Source: Rhizophagus irregularis (lineage: Eukaryota; Glomeromycota; Glomeromycetes; Glomerales; Glomeraceae). Taken from it: a stretch of 64,000 nucleotides of DNA. The notes under the pieces are model-generated. The model was not told where the DNA came from. It searched no databases and saw nothing but the letters and a program-made list of their open reading frames with translations. The stretch covers positions 248,001-312,000 of the forward strand of contig NC_089457.1 in NCBI RefSeq assembly GCF_026210795.1. The letters run 5' to 3'. Positions 22,641 to 33,699 of the stretch are shown piece by piece (position 1 is the stretch's first letter; each line of letters opens with the position of its first letter). The position numbers and the translations under genes are program-made.

Positions 22641-23198
22641 GGGTAAATTTTAGGTTGATTTGCCATTTTGTCTGATTTTTTTTTGATTTCAACCAGCATC
22701 AATCAGCCATCAATCAAATATAATGATTTTTTGCCAAATTTCTATTGAATTTCTATTGATTTTTATTGAATTGTCAATTTTCCATAAATTGGAAGTATAT
22801 ATTTGAATATTAAGCAAATTTTAGGTTGATTTGCCATTTTGTCTGATTTTTTTTTTGATTTCAACCAGCGTCAATCAGTCGTCAATAAAATATGATGATT
22901 TTTTGCTGAATTTTTATTAAATTTTTATTGAATTTTTATTGAATTGTTAATTTTCCATAAATTGGAAGTGCATATTTGAATATTGGGCAAATTTTAGGTT
23001 GATTTGCCATTTGTCTGATTTTTTTTGATTTCAACTAGCATCAATCAGCCATCAATCATATATGATGATTTTTTGCTGGATTTTTATTAAATTGTCCAAT
23101 TGGCATCAATCAGATGTGCTGATTTGTAATGTCAGTCAATTTTGGTCTGATTTTTAGCTGATTTTCCATATGTCTGATTTTTTTGATTTTGACTAGTA
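22641..23198. repeat. CACTA subterminal repeats, right end
   Basis: Three to four tandem copies of a roughly 170-bp unit containing TTTTAGGTTGATTTGCCATT, TTGATTTCAACCAGC and ATTTGAATATT, ending at the decayed terminus GACTAGTA. They match 34230-34910 in inverted orientation. Confidence 0.75.
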
Positions 23199-23657
23199 TT
23201 TGATAACATAATTTTTAAATAGTCAGATATAATTATGTGTAGCAAAGTATTAAATTATTAATAGTCAAATATATATTTGCGTAGTAGGATAGATTTTTTT
23301 AATATATATATATAATATAATATATATTTACATTTTTCACATTAAAAAAATTTAATAAAATATGTAAACAAAGTTATAAATATGTTTGTGTAAAAAAAAT
23401 TTACTATTTTTAATACAAAGAATAAGTTAATTGTATACGTAATACAGAAAACATTTTTAGACGTAATTGTATAATGTGTTTTGATAAAATAACTATGCGT
23501 CTGCATAACATTAAAATTATAAATCATATACGCATCCGTATAACAGTAAAAAAATATATATTGAAAATAAGAGCAATGGGTTAATAAGTGTTTTTCTGTT
23601 TTTTTATAATTTTACACTATAATTTTTGTAATAATCAATAAAAGTTATTTTATTTTT
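23199..23657. other. AT-rich stretch, nothing recognised
   Basis: Simple AT-rich sequence with TATATA runs near 23310. No coding frame or repeat could be supported. Confidence 0.4.
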
Positions 23658-23939
23658 GGATCATTTTAATGCTCACCAGAGGTGAAATTCATCATATCAC
23701 GTGATATTTATTATTATATTAAAATTTAGTAAAATTCGCATCAAATTTTTTTTGTTTGAATAAACATGTAAAAAAAAGTTTTTTCTATTGACCATTTAAG
23801 CATAAATTTTTAAAGTTTTATTGACAAAAAGTTTCTTTTTAAATTAATATAACTTCAATTAAACTATTACACTCATCCACTAACCATTTAATCCAGATTT
23901 TTCATTAATTTAAAATCTATAGTAATGCATAATATATAA

Positions 23940-24550
23940 TCCTTTATAATAATGAAAAATGAAATGAAAGTGAAATAGGTTGATGAAAACAGAAATGGGA
24001 TGATGTAAAACAAAATGAAACAATACAAAGTGAATTGAGATGATGAAAAATAAAGTGGAATGTTGCAAAACGAAATGGAGTGATGAAAACTAATATGAAA
24101 CAATATGAAATGATATGGATTAATGAAAATGATATGAAGTAATATGGAGTGATGAAAAACAATATGAAGCAATATAGAGTGATGAAAAACGATATATAGC
24201 AATATGGAATGATGAAAAATGATATGAAACGATATGGAGTGATGAAAAATGATATGGAGCGATATGGAATGATAAAAAATGATATGGAGCAATATGGAGT
24301 GATGAAAAGCGATATGGAGCAATATGGAGTGATGAAAAGCGATATAAAGTGATATGGAGTGATGAAAAGCAATATAAAGCAATATGGAATGATGAAACCG
24401 ATATTGAGCGATATAGAGGGATGAAAATGATATGGAGCAATATGGAATAATATGGAATAATATAAAGTGATGAAAGCGATATGGAGTGATGAAAAACAAT
24501 ATGAAGCAATATGGAGTGATGAAAAATGATATAGGAGTGAAAGGGACAAT
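23940..24550. repeat. GATATGGAGTGATGAAAA minisatellite
   Basis: Degenerate repeats built from AATATGGAGTGATGAAAAAC-type words, about 30 bp period with variants. Overlapping minus-strand open frames rich in Ile, Ser, His and Phe are produced by the repeat itself; I do not call them genes. Confidence 0.85.
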
Positions 24551-24637
24551 AATAAATGACAAGGATAATTAAAAATAAAGTGGAAGCAAAAGGAATGGTA
24601 GAAAAATAAAAATACTAGCAATAAAAGTGAGTCTTAC

Positions 24638-24795
24638 CTTAACTTCTTGAAGTTATTTGAAATTGTTATTTTCTGAAAAATAAGTTAACAAGTTAGCATA
24701 AGAAAAAAAGAACATTAAACTAGCGAAGTAATAAGAAAATAAAAAAATCTTACCTTAAAAAGTTCCAGTAAAAGCTGGTCATTTTGAAAATAATA
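24638..24795 (-). other. Two minus-strand short exons
   Basis: Block 24795-24754 is exactly 42 nt, preceded by TTTCTTGTAG and followed by donor GTAAGATTTT. Block 24672-24638 is 35 nt, preceded by a branch-like TATGCTAAC and TTATTTTTCAG and followed by GTAAGACTC. The 42-nt size equals the modal block in array P1, though the sequence differs. Confidence 0.5.
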
Positions 24796-25099
24796 CTACA
24801 AGAAAGCAAAAAACAAAATAAGCATTACGCGTTTGTGTAATATGAAATCATCTAGTGAATTTTACTGAGGTAAATTTAAAATTTTAATAATTTTAATGCA
24901 TTGCAGATCAAGGTGAAATTTATCCTGGTAAAATTCACTGGAGGTGAATGTAAAATTAATCCTTCATTTTTACTTAGAAAATTTTTTAAAAATATTTTTT
25001 TTGACAAATTTTACAGTAAATTATAAAAATAAAAATTCCGTGTATTGGTGGCATTACAAAAAACATGAATAAATCTATAAATATCTATTCAATCATGAT

Positions 25100-25340
25100 A
25101 AAATATATATATAAGTATATTCGAACCTGCTGAACAACTTTACTTAAGAAGGTTTTAGATGTTTCCTTTGACTGAAGTGCCTAAATTACGCTCTGAAGAC
25201 ACAGAACGGATATACAAAATATTAATACATTTATAAGTTGTAATATTACAAAAAAATAATAATAGCTTTATCCATACATTATTTCAAAAATTTTTGTTTT
25301 TTTAGTTTTTTTATATACACTAGTATTCACCTGTTAACTA
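25100..25340. repeat. Fragment related to the TTAA-flanked element
   Basis: 25125-25200 (TTTACTTAAGAAGG, then CTAAATTACGCTCTGAAG) resembles the internal unit of the element at 13175-14682. At 25320-25350 CACCTGTTAACTATGTTAAC resembles 7035-7060. Probably a remnant of the same family. Confidence 0.45.
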
Positions 25341-25694
25341 TGTTAACAGTTAGGAATAAATCTGCTTACAGTCTGTATAACAATTCTGTATATTTATAGT
25401 AATTATACTTATTAGCGAAATTGAATTTTAGAATTATGACAGATGTAATTAAAATGCTCTAATTCGCCGCAATTATATGTTTTATTAGTAAACATTTGTA
25501 CTGATGTAATTGTTTTTAGCTATGCCATAATATTTTGACATTGACTTTTTAATTCTACTGAGAAGTATAATAGTAATACACACTTTTCAATTTTATTAAA
25601 AATTTAAAAAATAAATTATTTTTTATTTATTCTTTGAGTTTTGTTAAAGATCACCAGTGGTAACTTCAAACTAATTTTGTTATGCTCTTTTATT

Positions 25695-26020
25695 TTTTGC
25701 CTAAGAACATAAAGATCAATAAAAACGTGAAAATCAAGGATAAGATTAAAGGATTAAAGGGTAATTACATCCCAAAGCTAAAGAACACAAAGATCAATAA
25801 AAAATGTGAAAATCAAGGATAAGATCAATAGGAAATCACATCCCAAAGATAAGGAACACAAAAATCAATAAAAAACACAAAAATCAAGGATAAGATCAAA
25901 GGGAAATCACATCTCAAAGATAAAGAAAACAAAGATCAATAAAAAACGTAAAAATCAAGGATAAGATCAAAGGTAATCACATCCCAAAGATAAAATAAAA
26001 ATGCAAAAATCAAAGATCAG
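25695..26020. repeat. 72-bp tandem repeat, about 4.5 units
   Basis: Units AAAGATCAATAAAAAACG, then AAAATCAAGGATAAGATCAA and CACATCCCAAAGATAA recur at about 25710, 25792, 25863 and 25935. It adjoins the minus-strand short-exon array M2 and could be its downstream part. Confidence 0.8.
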
Positions 26021-26535
26021 ATCAAAAATGTTAGTAGTATTCTCAAATCAAAAAAAAACAAAAAAGAAACAAAAAAACAAATGCAAATACTCACTTCAAA
26101 GCCAAAATCTGGAGTCCAAGTCCGTCCGTCCCTAAAGAAAAAGAAAGAAAAGGAACCTTAGTAGTGTTCCAAATAAAAAAAGAAAAAAAGAAACAATAAA
26201 CAACACAAATACTCACTCCAAAACTGAAATCTTGAGTCTAGTAATATCTGAGTTCATTCCTAAAGAAAAAGAAAGAAAAGGAACGTTAGTAGCATTCTTA
26301 AATCAAAAAAAAAATCAAAAAGAAACAAAAAAACAAATGTGAATACTCACTTCAAAGCCAAAATCTGGAGTCCAAGTCCGTCTCTAAAGAAAAAGAAACA
26401 AAAACAACTCCAAAACTGAAATCTAAAGAAAAAGAAAGGAAAAGAAACGTTAATAGCGTTCCTAAATCAAAAAAAAAGAAATAAAAAATAGTGCGAATAC
26501 TTACTTTAAAGCTGAAAGCTGAAGTCTATATTCTT
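26020..26535 (-). other. Minus-strand short-exon array M2
   Basis: On the minus strand, blocks 26383-26351 (33 nt), 26259-26217 (43 nt) and 26131-26095 (37 nt) are each followed by donor GTGAGTATT and preceded by TTTCTTTAG. The introns contain branch motifs CTACTAAC (near 26025, 26155, 26290), the strongest fungal branch consensus in the window. The first and third blocks share GACTTGGACTCCAGATTTTG. Reading frame is not maintained across blocks in an obvious way. Confidence 0.6.
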
Positions 26536-26573
26536 TTATTCCTCATTTTTTTAAAATTTTCTTAAATTATACC

Positions 26574-26817
26574 TAAGGTTGCTTGTCTAAACCTCTTCAA
26601 AATCCTACGATTAGTTTCGTAAAAATTTTACTATAGATTTATTATAATTTTGGCAGAGTTTCGGCAGTTTTAGCATTTATAATAAGTTTTGGCAGTTTTA
26701 CATTTCTCCAAAGTTTTGCCAGTTTTTTAATATAACTTTAATATAGTTTCGGCAGAATTTCGCTTTTCGGCAAAACGCTATCTTGCCTAAACCCCTAGGT
26801 TTCAGCAAGCAAATTTA
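26574..26817. mobile_element. 244-bp hAT-type MITE, copy 3
   Basis: Same length and order as the copies at 583 and 977. The left TIR is intact; the right TIR has decayed to CAAGCAAATTTA. Flanks ATTATACC and ATTATTTC are a decayed 8-bp duplication. It lies between the diverging arrays M2 and P2. Confidence 0.85.
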
Positions 26818-26849
26818 ATTATTTCCCTCTTTTTTTAATTTTTTTTCTT

Positions 26850-27960
26850 TTTGTCAGTTAGAACCCCCTTTTTTGTAGAACGTTTCAGGATTCTTTTTCT
26901 TTTTTTGGTAGATTAGTACTTTCTTGCAGGATGACGCTTTGGGATTTTCTTTCTTGTACTAGAATGACACCTTCAGGATTCTTTTTCTTTTTTTGTGCAG
27001 GCCTTTAGTTTAATAGATACAGGCAGATCTATCAAATCTGAATGGATATTTTCATCTGTTTTTGATTGAATGTGTTAACTTTCAGCAGAAAAATGTTTGG
27101 AAGTTCTCTTTTAAAGACGAATAATGTCGATTTAAGCGTCTCAATTTTTGGGTTAACATTTCTTTTAGTTTCAAGCTTAACAGCTATCAGCTTCGTACAA
27201 TTAGAGAAACTGTTTAGTGTTCTTTTTTTGCTCTGAGATTCTTTATTTTTTTTATAGGTCGGTATTCAGCATTCTTCTATAGAGTTCTTTTTTTTCTTGT
27301 AAGATGACGCTTTGGGATTCACTTTTTTATAGGATGACGCCTTCAGGATTCTTTTTCTTTTTTTGTAGGTCAGTATTCAGTATTCTTTATCAGGTTCTTT
27401 TCTTTTTTGTATGTAGATCAGTTCGGTATTCTCTTTTTGTAGATCGGTATTTGATATTCTTCTATCGGGTTCGTATTTTCTCTTTCTTTCAATTTCCTTT
27501 TCGTTAGAAGTTTCTAACCTCTCTCTTTTTATTTTCTTTAGCTTGGTCCTCTTTTCAGCATCAGATTCTGGGTAGGTAAAGCAGTTGCTAACCTTTTCTT
27601 TTTTTTTCTTTAGGTCAGTTCTCTTTTTAATGCGAGATTCCAGATAAGTCTTTCTTTGTTTTCGCTTGTTTCACTTTGTTTTGTTTTATTTCATTTTTTG
27701 TTCGTTCTAACCTTTCCCTCTCCATTTAGGTTTCAGTTCTTTTAGCTTTTTGACCTTAAGATGCATTTTTTGTTTAGTATTATTTGTATTATTTGTTTTG
27801 TTTCACTTTTCGCTCATTCTTACCTTTACTCTCTCCATTTTAAGTCCAGCTCTTTCAGCTTTAAGGTGCGACTTATTTTCATTTTTTGTTTATTTTGTTT
27901 GTTTTGTTTCATTTTTCGTTCATTTCAACCTCTACTCTCTTTCCATTTAGGTACGCGCAG
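26850..27960 (+). other. Plus-strand short-exon-like array P2
   Basis: Repeated blocks such as GGTCGGTATTCAGCATTCTT and GGATGACGCCTTCAGGATTC follow TTTTTGTAG or TTTTATAG. Later blocks follow CTCCATTTAG with upstream TTCTAACCTTTCC-type branch motifs (about 27590, 27710, 27920). Units are more degenerate than in P1. Open frames here are Phe-rich by composition and not convincing proteins. Confidence 0.45.
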
Positions 27961-28340
27961 TGAGTTCTTTTTTATTTGCTTCTCTTTTTTCGTTGTTGAA
28001 GAAAGGAAAAGGAAATAAAAAAGTAAAAAGATGCGTAACTGCCTGTAACATATTTTTATTGTTATTGCATCATATGTGTTATGCACTGCGGTTGCATAAT
28101 TTGTAAATAGTTATTTATATGGGTAGTCGTAGTATTTTTTAAATATTAGATATTTTATAAAAAAAATTATATATAAATATATATATATCATAAAATAAAT
28201 TGCTTAGCAGTGTAAAAAATTTATGAGTTAGATAAAAGTTTGCTTAGCAGATATGAAAAATATTTGCTTATTGACCTTAGTAAATTTTGAATTTTTTATC
28301 TGACCTATATATACTGTATATTATTTGGGGTCCTAGTATG
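27960..28340. other. AT-rich gap with a TIR-end fragment
   Basis: AT-rich, with TTATTTGGGGTCCTAGTATG near 28312 resembling the right terminus of the element ending at 10147. The matching left end was not found. Confidence 0.4.
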
Positions 28341-29876
28341 ATGTTAGTGAAAGGATAATTTGTGATATTCTAAAGACAAAAGACTGTTGGCTTGCTGTAG
28401 ATCTTTATTCATATCAAGCTAATTTGAAATAAGAAAGAAAATTCACTTTTATTGTTATTAAAAAAACTTTAGCTCTTTGGGTGGAAAATGCACTTTAGGC
28501 TGGTCTTATTATCAGTGATGATATTCTTTTATGAAGAAAATTCAAGGGATCAGATGGATGGATCAACAAATTTAAAAAATAGCATAATCTTAAACAATAT
28601 AATATGCATGAAGAATTGGCAAGTGCACTACTTGCAAAACTTGACATAATGTATGAAAATCTTTACCAAATTCTAAAAAATTATGATTCTAATGATATTT
28701 TTAATTGTAATGAAACAGGTTTTTTTTGGAAAATACAATCTAATCATACCATATCTAATGGTCTTGTGGCTGAAATGAAATAATCTAAGAATTATATAAT
28801 GGTTTTATTTACTTGTAATGCAACTGGAACTGAAAAGTTGCGCTTTTTATTCATACACAAATATGAAAATCCCTGGGCTCTAAAAAATATTAGCAAAACT
28901 ACTATTCCAGTAAATTATTATTGGAATTCAAAAAGTTGGAAGCAAGTATTGATCTGAAATGCATATATTAAAAGGCTTGATGCTCAAATGAGAGCACAGA
29001 ACTGAAATATCATTTTTCTTGTTGATAATGCATCAACTCATTTTCTCAATAAAAATACAAAATTAACTAATATTAAAATTGAATTTCTTCTTCCAAATAC
29101 TATTTAACACCTTCAGCCATATGATCAAGAGATCATTAACAGTTTCAAAGTAGTTGAATTCATACTTTAACTTCAAATCTATACCTTATATTTTAGTAAT
29201 TTCAAATCCTTTTATTAACTATAAAAAATTTTATTTTATTTTAGGCATAATACTGAAAATTATTATTGTGAAATCGTGTTAAAGCCTTTGATAATTATAA
29301 TGAATTTGGCATTAACTCTGTTGAAATTAATATTAAAAAGTGTATCAAATATATCACATGCATATAGGATAATGTTATTCAATCTACTATTAAAAATTGC
29401 TGGTTAAAAGCAGATATTTTACCTAAAAATAATGAAAGTGAATTGATATGGATTTCTGTGCTGAAATACAAGTTCTTTTAACACATACAATGAGCTGAAA
29501 GAAGTTCAAAATTTAATTGATAAACTTAATCTTGAAAATCTTTTAACTGCTTATGAATTTATTCAATGTGATGAATTTGAACTTACAGCAGAAATGATAT
29601 CTAATGAAGAAATTTTAAAAGTAGTTCTTCCCAATAATCATGAACAAGAGGTAGAAGAACTAAATTCTGATCCTTTACCATTCATTACTCATAGTGAGAT
29701 CATTGAACATTATGATAAGGTGATTTTATATTTAAAGCAACAAGAGGATATGATAAATTTGATATGAAAAAAGAAGAAATAAAATGCATTAAAAAACTTA
29801 GAAAGGAAGCATTAAAACAATGTTTTATTTATGCAAGACAAACGAATCTTAATGATTTTATTAACATCTCTTAATT
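28341..29876 (+). pseudogene. Tigger/pogo-like DDE transposase pseudogene
   Basis: One reading order shows the whole family layout with many stops. N-terminal CENP-B/Tc5-type helix-turn-helix region: LALWVENAL, GLIISDDIL, GSDGWINKFKK. Catalytic region: DIFNCNETGFFWKI (first Asp replaced by Asn in the NETG context), NATGTEKLRFLFI, IIFLVDNASTHF (second Asp) and LLPNTI then LQPYDQEIINSF (third Asp). A probable intron lies near 29150-29245 (ends ATTTTAG). The tail holds CWLKADILPKN and an acidic segment to about 29876. Known role of the family: cut-and-paste transposition into TA. This copy is dead, but a relative could mobilise the TA-flanked elements in this window. Confidence 0.85.
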
Positions 29877-31650
29877 TTATTAATGTTTACAATATATAAT
29901 ATAATAATTGTATTACATTTAATAATATATACTTATTGTATAGGTCTTTAAGAGGACCTAAAAAATACATATGAAGGTCATAAATGATCAGCAAGATTTT
30001 GGCCTAAAATAAGTAACTTTTCAGAGCTGAAATTATGATAATGCTGGCCAGTATTAAAATGGACAATAAAATTTAAGCTGGCACTAAAGCTGCCATCTGA
30101 AATTAGAGAATTTTACCATTTGCTGAAACTGAAATAGTAAAATTAAAGGTATAGTGTATATTGATCATTTTTCATAAGCGCGCATTGGCAAATAATTTTG
30201 ATCACATGAGGTTCCAAAAACTCAGTACACTGATTTAAATCAGTTTTAAACTTTCGCTTTCACGACATATAATAATATGACACGTACTCAATAATTATAT
30301 TACTATTGTAAAAAAAACTTCAATCTAAAAAAAAATAAGTCTGTTCTTTTAATATTTAAAGATAATATTATTTCAAATAAATAAATAAAAAATAGCAATT
30401 TATTGATTATATAAGCATAATATAAAATTACTTAATTACACTTATTGCTAAAAAATTCCCACCTGTTCTTTTAAAACCATAAAAAAAAGCTTAAATAACC
30501 TGAAGTCAAAGAAGTATTTCTTAATTTAGTAAAAAATATGGAAACTGGGAAGTAATAATGAAATTTTTTTACAAAAAAAAGGTAAGAAATAAAGTTAAAT
30601 GAATCTTAATAAAAATATGAAGAATGATTCTAATTGAACTTTTTAATAAAAAAGAGGAAGGGAATAAAGCCAGATAAAATTTAGTAATATAAAATACGCG
30701 TATAAGTGAGAATCAACAAAATTTTTAATAATGAAATTTAACAAAAAAATCTGATTCAGACTGAAATTTTTTGACGAAAAGAGAAAGAAAGCAAAATTGG
30801 ATACAAAATACGCATGAAAGTGAAAGTTCAATGAGGTAAAAAATGATATTAAATAAAATTTAACAAAATATGTATAAAATTATTTTAATTAAAATTTTTT
30901 AATGGAAAAGAAGAAAGGACGCAAGTTGAAAGTGAAAATCAATGAAATTTTTGAAGAAATGAGATAAGAAATCAACTCAAACCCACTGATCTATAAATAT
31001 ATATAGGTTAGCAGTAAGTGTTTTAATATATTTTCTCTTTTTTTTTTGTATATAACAAATTTGATACAGGTAGGATGTGATGGTAACAAAGCCAGAAACA
31101 TGATATTTTATTTAATAAAGGAAGACTTAAGAATAAAATTCAGAGTTTTGGCTAAAAATCGGCGTAAGTTGTTTAAATAAATTTTTCAAATTCTATATCA
31201 GCAAGTTTAAAACAAGTTATATAAAAAAATTATTTATTTATTTGAATAAAGAATAGTAAAGATCTTATTAATTGTATATTTTAAATACCAATTGTTTAAC
31301 GTTTAAAATACAACTGATCAAGAATGTAAACGAAAATATTACATACCTTACTGTGACTAACTATATAGAGCAAAAAATCTTTACTATTTTCCATCAAATG
31401 TCTGAACCTTATCAATGAGTATCTTTACAATAAGACTTGAAGAAGGAGAAAGGAAAGAGATTATTAGACACGTATAAAGTAAAATGTTTATATAATACTA
31501 AATATTAATAATTTTATACAATAAATATAGTAATTATTCTTTTAAAATATTTTAACTTTTATTTAAAACTAAATACTTACAAATAAATTTCAAAATTGTA
31601 CCGCTTTTAATAAAAAAAACTAAGCTATTACATGTTCTTTTAATGAGTCG
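29877..31650. other. Long AT-rich stretch without recognisable genes
   Basis: No coding frame, TIR pair or clear array could be supported across about 1.8 kb. Parts of 30540-30960 repeat the pattern AAATTTTTTA then GAAAAGAGAAAG then AAAATACGC loosely three times, possibly an old tandem array. 30000-30150 resembles neither neighbour. Confidence 0.4.
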
Positions 31651-31651
31651 A

Positions 31652-31808
31652 TGCCAGTAACTGGGGGAGCAAATAAAATTTCTATTTGCCCATTCGCAAA
31701 AAAAAAGCCTATTCGCAACTTCATACGAAGGTTTTTAAAAAAGGTCATTAAATAATAATAACTTTTAAATCAAAATAACATTCCCCCAGTTCATGGCTTT
31801 CTAATCAT
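31652..31808. mobile_element. About 157-bp MITE-like element
   Basis: The left end GCCAGTAACTGGGGGA is matched by inverted right end GCCATGAACTGGGGGA. The interior has CTATTTGCCCATTCGC words. No target duplication could be fixed. Confidence 0.55.
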
Positions 31809-32480
31809 GTAAGTTTTATCCTTTTATGTTTAGTATTACAAAAGTTTATATTACACAGAAAATTAGAGTTACGATTTGCCATATGATTGATTTATAATAA
31901 ATTATCACATGATTTTCTATACCTTTAATTTAGGAAAAATACTTAATTCTAAAATGCCGAAACTATTCTGAAATTCTGATTAGCTGTTATAATATCATGT
32001 GACCAAAATTAAAATTTTTACCAAAATTATAACTGTATTCTAATACCATAATTCTGGCTCTGTAGCGATCTTCTTGATACGTGTAGCTTTGATTTAAGTC
32101 TATGTTCACTTTGTGTAATATATATACTATATAGGGGGGACGTTTAAAGTAAAGCAGAGTCACATGATATACCATGTATTTGCACTGCCACATGGCTGTT
32201 TATTTATTTATTTTTTTTAAAAAAAAAATTTTTTTCAAGCTCTTTCTTTCTTTCAAGCCTTAGGATTTACAAATCATGTAAACCTTTTTCTTCGTCTTTT
32301 TGTTCATTTTATGAATAGCATCATACTATTTTCATATTAAGTTCATGTATTTCAAAAAAAATATTGTAAATATTTTTTTTTTGTTTTTTTTTGTAAAAGA
32401 TTTTTTTATTTAGTCCTTTTTCTTTTTACTAATATTAAACTTATAAATTAATAATTAAGTTAAAACATTTTTTCTGTCTT
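31809..32480. other. AT-rich stretch without recognisable content
   Basis: Simple sequence with TCATGTGA and CACATGAT words near 31995 and 32160. No gene or element boundary could be supported. Confidence 0.4.
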
Positions 32481-32502
32481 TTTTGTTATCATATCTGTCT
32501 TT

Positions 32503-33012
32503 TTGGTTAATACTTCCGCTACCACTTTAGTTGCCACGCAAATGATAAATATCACTTCAGAAGAAAAGTTAAATTTCCTTTTTGATGTAAATTGCTCTTT
32601 AGAAGTTCAAATGGAAGATTTCGATGAAAATTGGTGGCCATTAGTTTCAAATATATGGACACAATGGATTTCATATAAACAAGTAAATGGAAACTTTTAA
32701 AAGATTTTTACCTGCCATTTTACAAAGCATCGAGACTCTAGTATATGACAAAAAAAAAATATTTCTAATGAAAAATGCTGAATAATGAATACAAGACCAT
32801 CTGGATTATGTCATGCCAAAATTAAAGTTAAATGGTTAGTCTCATTGAAAATAGTTAAAGTTAGACGTTATAAAGACTCTTCCAACCATACATACTTATT
32901 GTTAGATGTCGATAAACTTAAACGTCCTCAAGTTATTCGAACTTTAGTGGAAAAAAAAGCAGTCAAAAATTATTTGCCTTTAGCAATTACTGTTACCGTT
33001 AGGTTCCAATTG
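32503..33012 (+). pseudogene. Broken gene remnant, possibly transposon-related
   Basis: Two collinear coding pieces: 32503-32700 with EDFDENWWPLVSNIWTQWIS and 32785-33012 with CHAKIKVKWLVSLKIVKV, LLDVDKLKRPQVIRTLVEKK and AVKNY. A frameshift and stops separate them and the second piece ends abruptly at about 33012, where unrelated sequence begins. The Trp-rich start followed by a Lys/Arg-rich region looks like an N-terminal DNA-binding part of a transposase-like protein, but I cannot assign a family. It is not obviously connected to the hAT remnant that follows on the other strand. Confidence 0.4.
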
Positions 33013-33336
33013 GAACGGTTCAGTTTCAGTTTGAGTCATACAATTGAATTTTGGTATCAGTAATCGGTAATTTACCAAATTTTCAATATCGGTAAACTGT
33101 ATAACCAAAACTGGTCAGTAATTACTGATTACTGATGCCATTTACTGAAATTTACTATTTATGTTTATTTTATTACAAAAACTATAAAAACTATATATAT
33201 ATATACCATATATCACCTTTAATAATAAACCTATGTAAATTTTATTATAAAATCTTAATTCTTTAATACATATTAACATATATAATTTTTTTTAAAAAGA
33301 TTCTCCTATAAACCTATACTATTAATTTAAAATACC

Positions 33337-33600
33337 TGAACGATATCAATGTTTTAAACATATAATAGCACGTATTATTTCTGGAGCAAGATGTGCTCTA
33401 TCTGATGTTACTACATCTGCAGCACTTGAAAATACTCTTTCCGAAAGTACACTTGTGGCTAAAATATAAAGAAAAATTAATTAAAAATAATACTTAATGA
33501 TAATAAAATAGAACAGAAAGATATACCTGGGATTCCTAAATAATCCTTTACCATATTTGCTAGGTTTGGAAACTCTTCTTTGTGTCACTATTAAATATTA
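33337..33600 (-). pseudogene. hAT transposase, C-terminal dimerisation region (last two exons)
   Basis: The minus strand encodes EFPNLANMVKDYLGIPG (about 33590-33526), a short intron (donor GTATATC, acceptor ATATTTTAG), then SVLSERVFSSAADVVTSDRA and EIIRAIICLKH followed by a stop at about 33350. This is the hAT C-terminal dimerisation motif (family signature: SxxSERxFS). It is the tail of the hAT gene whose remaining exons lie at 56331-60000; a 22.7-kb insertion in the intervening intron separates them. Confidence 0.88.
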
Positions 33601-33699
33601 ATAAAATTAAAATATAATAATATTCTAATTTTAAATAAACAAATACAGTCAACTCTCTTTATAGTCACACATTTGGGACAGTCCATATTTGGTGATTAT

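Larger units (their letters stand above)
10953..23198. mobile_element. CACTA-like element without transposase, 12.2 kb with nested insertions
   Basis: The left end (TACTGGTTGAAATAGTCC and about 200 bp beyond) matches, in inverted orientation, the right end of the intact CACTA element whose boundary is 44095. The right end, about 22640-23198, matches that element's left end: a GATTTTCCATATGTCTGATT block ending GACTAGTA, preceded by the same roughly 170-bp subterminal repeats. The ends therefore belong to one CACTA family in opposite orientation to the 34-44 kb copy. Most differences from that copy are CpG changed to TpG or CpA. No Tnp2 gene is present; the interior is short-exon arrays plus nested elements. 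No 3-bp duplication is visible at the decayed ends. Confidence 0.75.
23658..24962. mobile_element. 1.3-kb TIR element with minisatellite and two short exons
   Basis: The first about 36 bp (GGATCATTTTAATGCTCACC onward) are matched by the inverted last about 36 bp (GGATTAATTTTACATTCACC). Flanks TTTATTTTT and TTCATTTTT may be a 9-bp duplication, but composition is low. It contains a minisatellite and two minus-strand exon-like blocks. Confidence 0.6.

Noticed and set aside
23888-24621. Overlapping open frames of 129-225 codons on the minus strand, Ile/Ser/His/Phe rich
   Set aside because: They run through the GATATGGAGTGATGAAAA minisatellite in all three frames at once, as expected when the repeat lacks stop codons. 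The protein is low complexity and no start or intron context favours one frame.
27304-28018. Phe/Leu-rich frames resembling membrane segments
   Set aside because: Composition of the T-rich introns of array P2; no stable start, and splice-like signals interrupt them.
32990-33170. Separate MITE after the broken gene at 32503-33012
   Set aside because: Several small dyads (GGTAATTTACC, GGTTCCAATTGGAACGG) are present but no consistent terminal inverted repeat or target duplication could be fixed.
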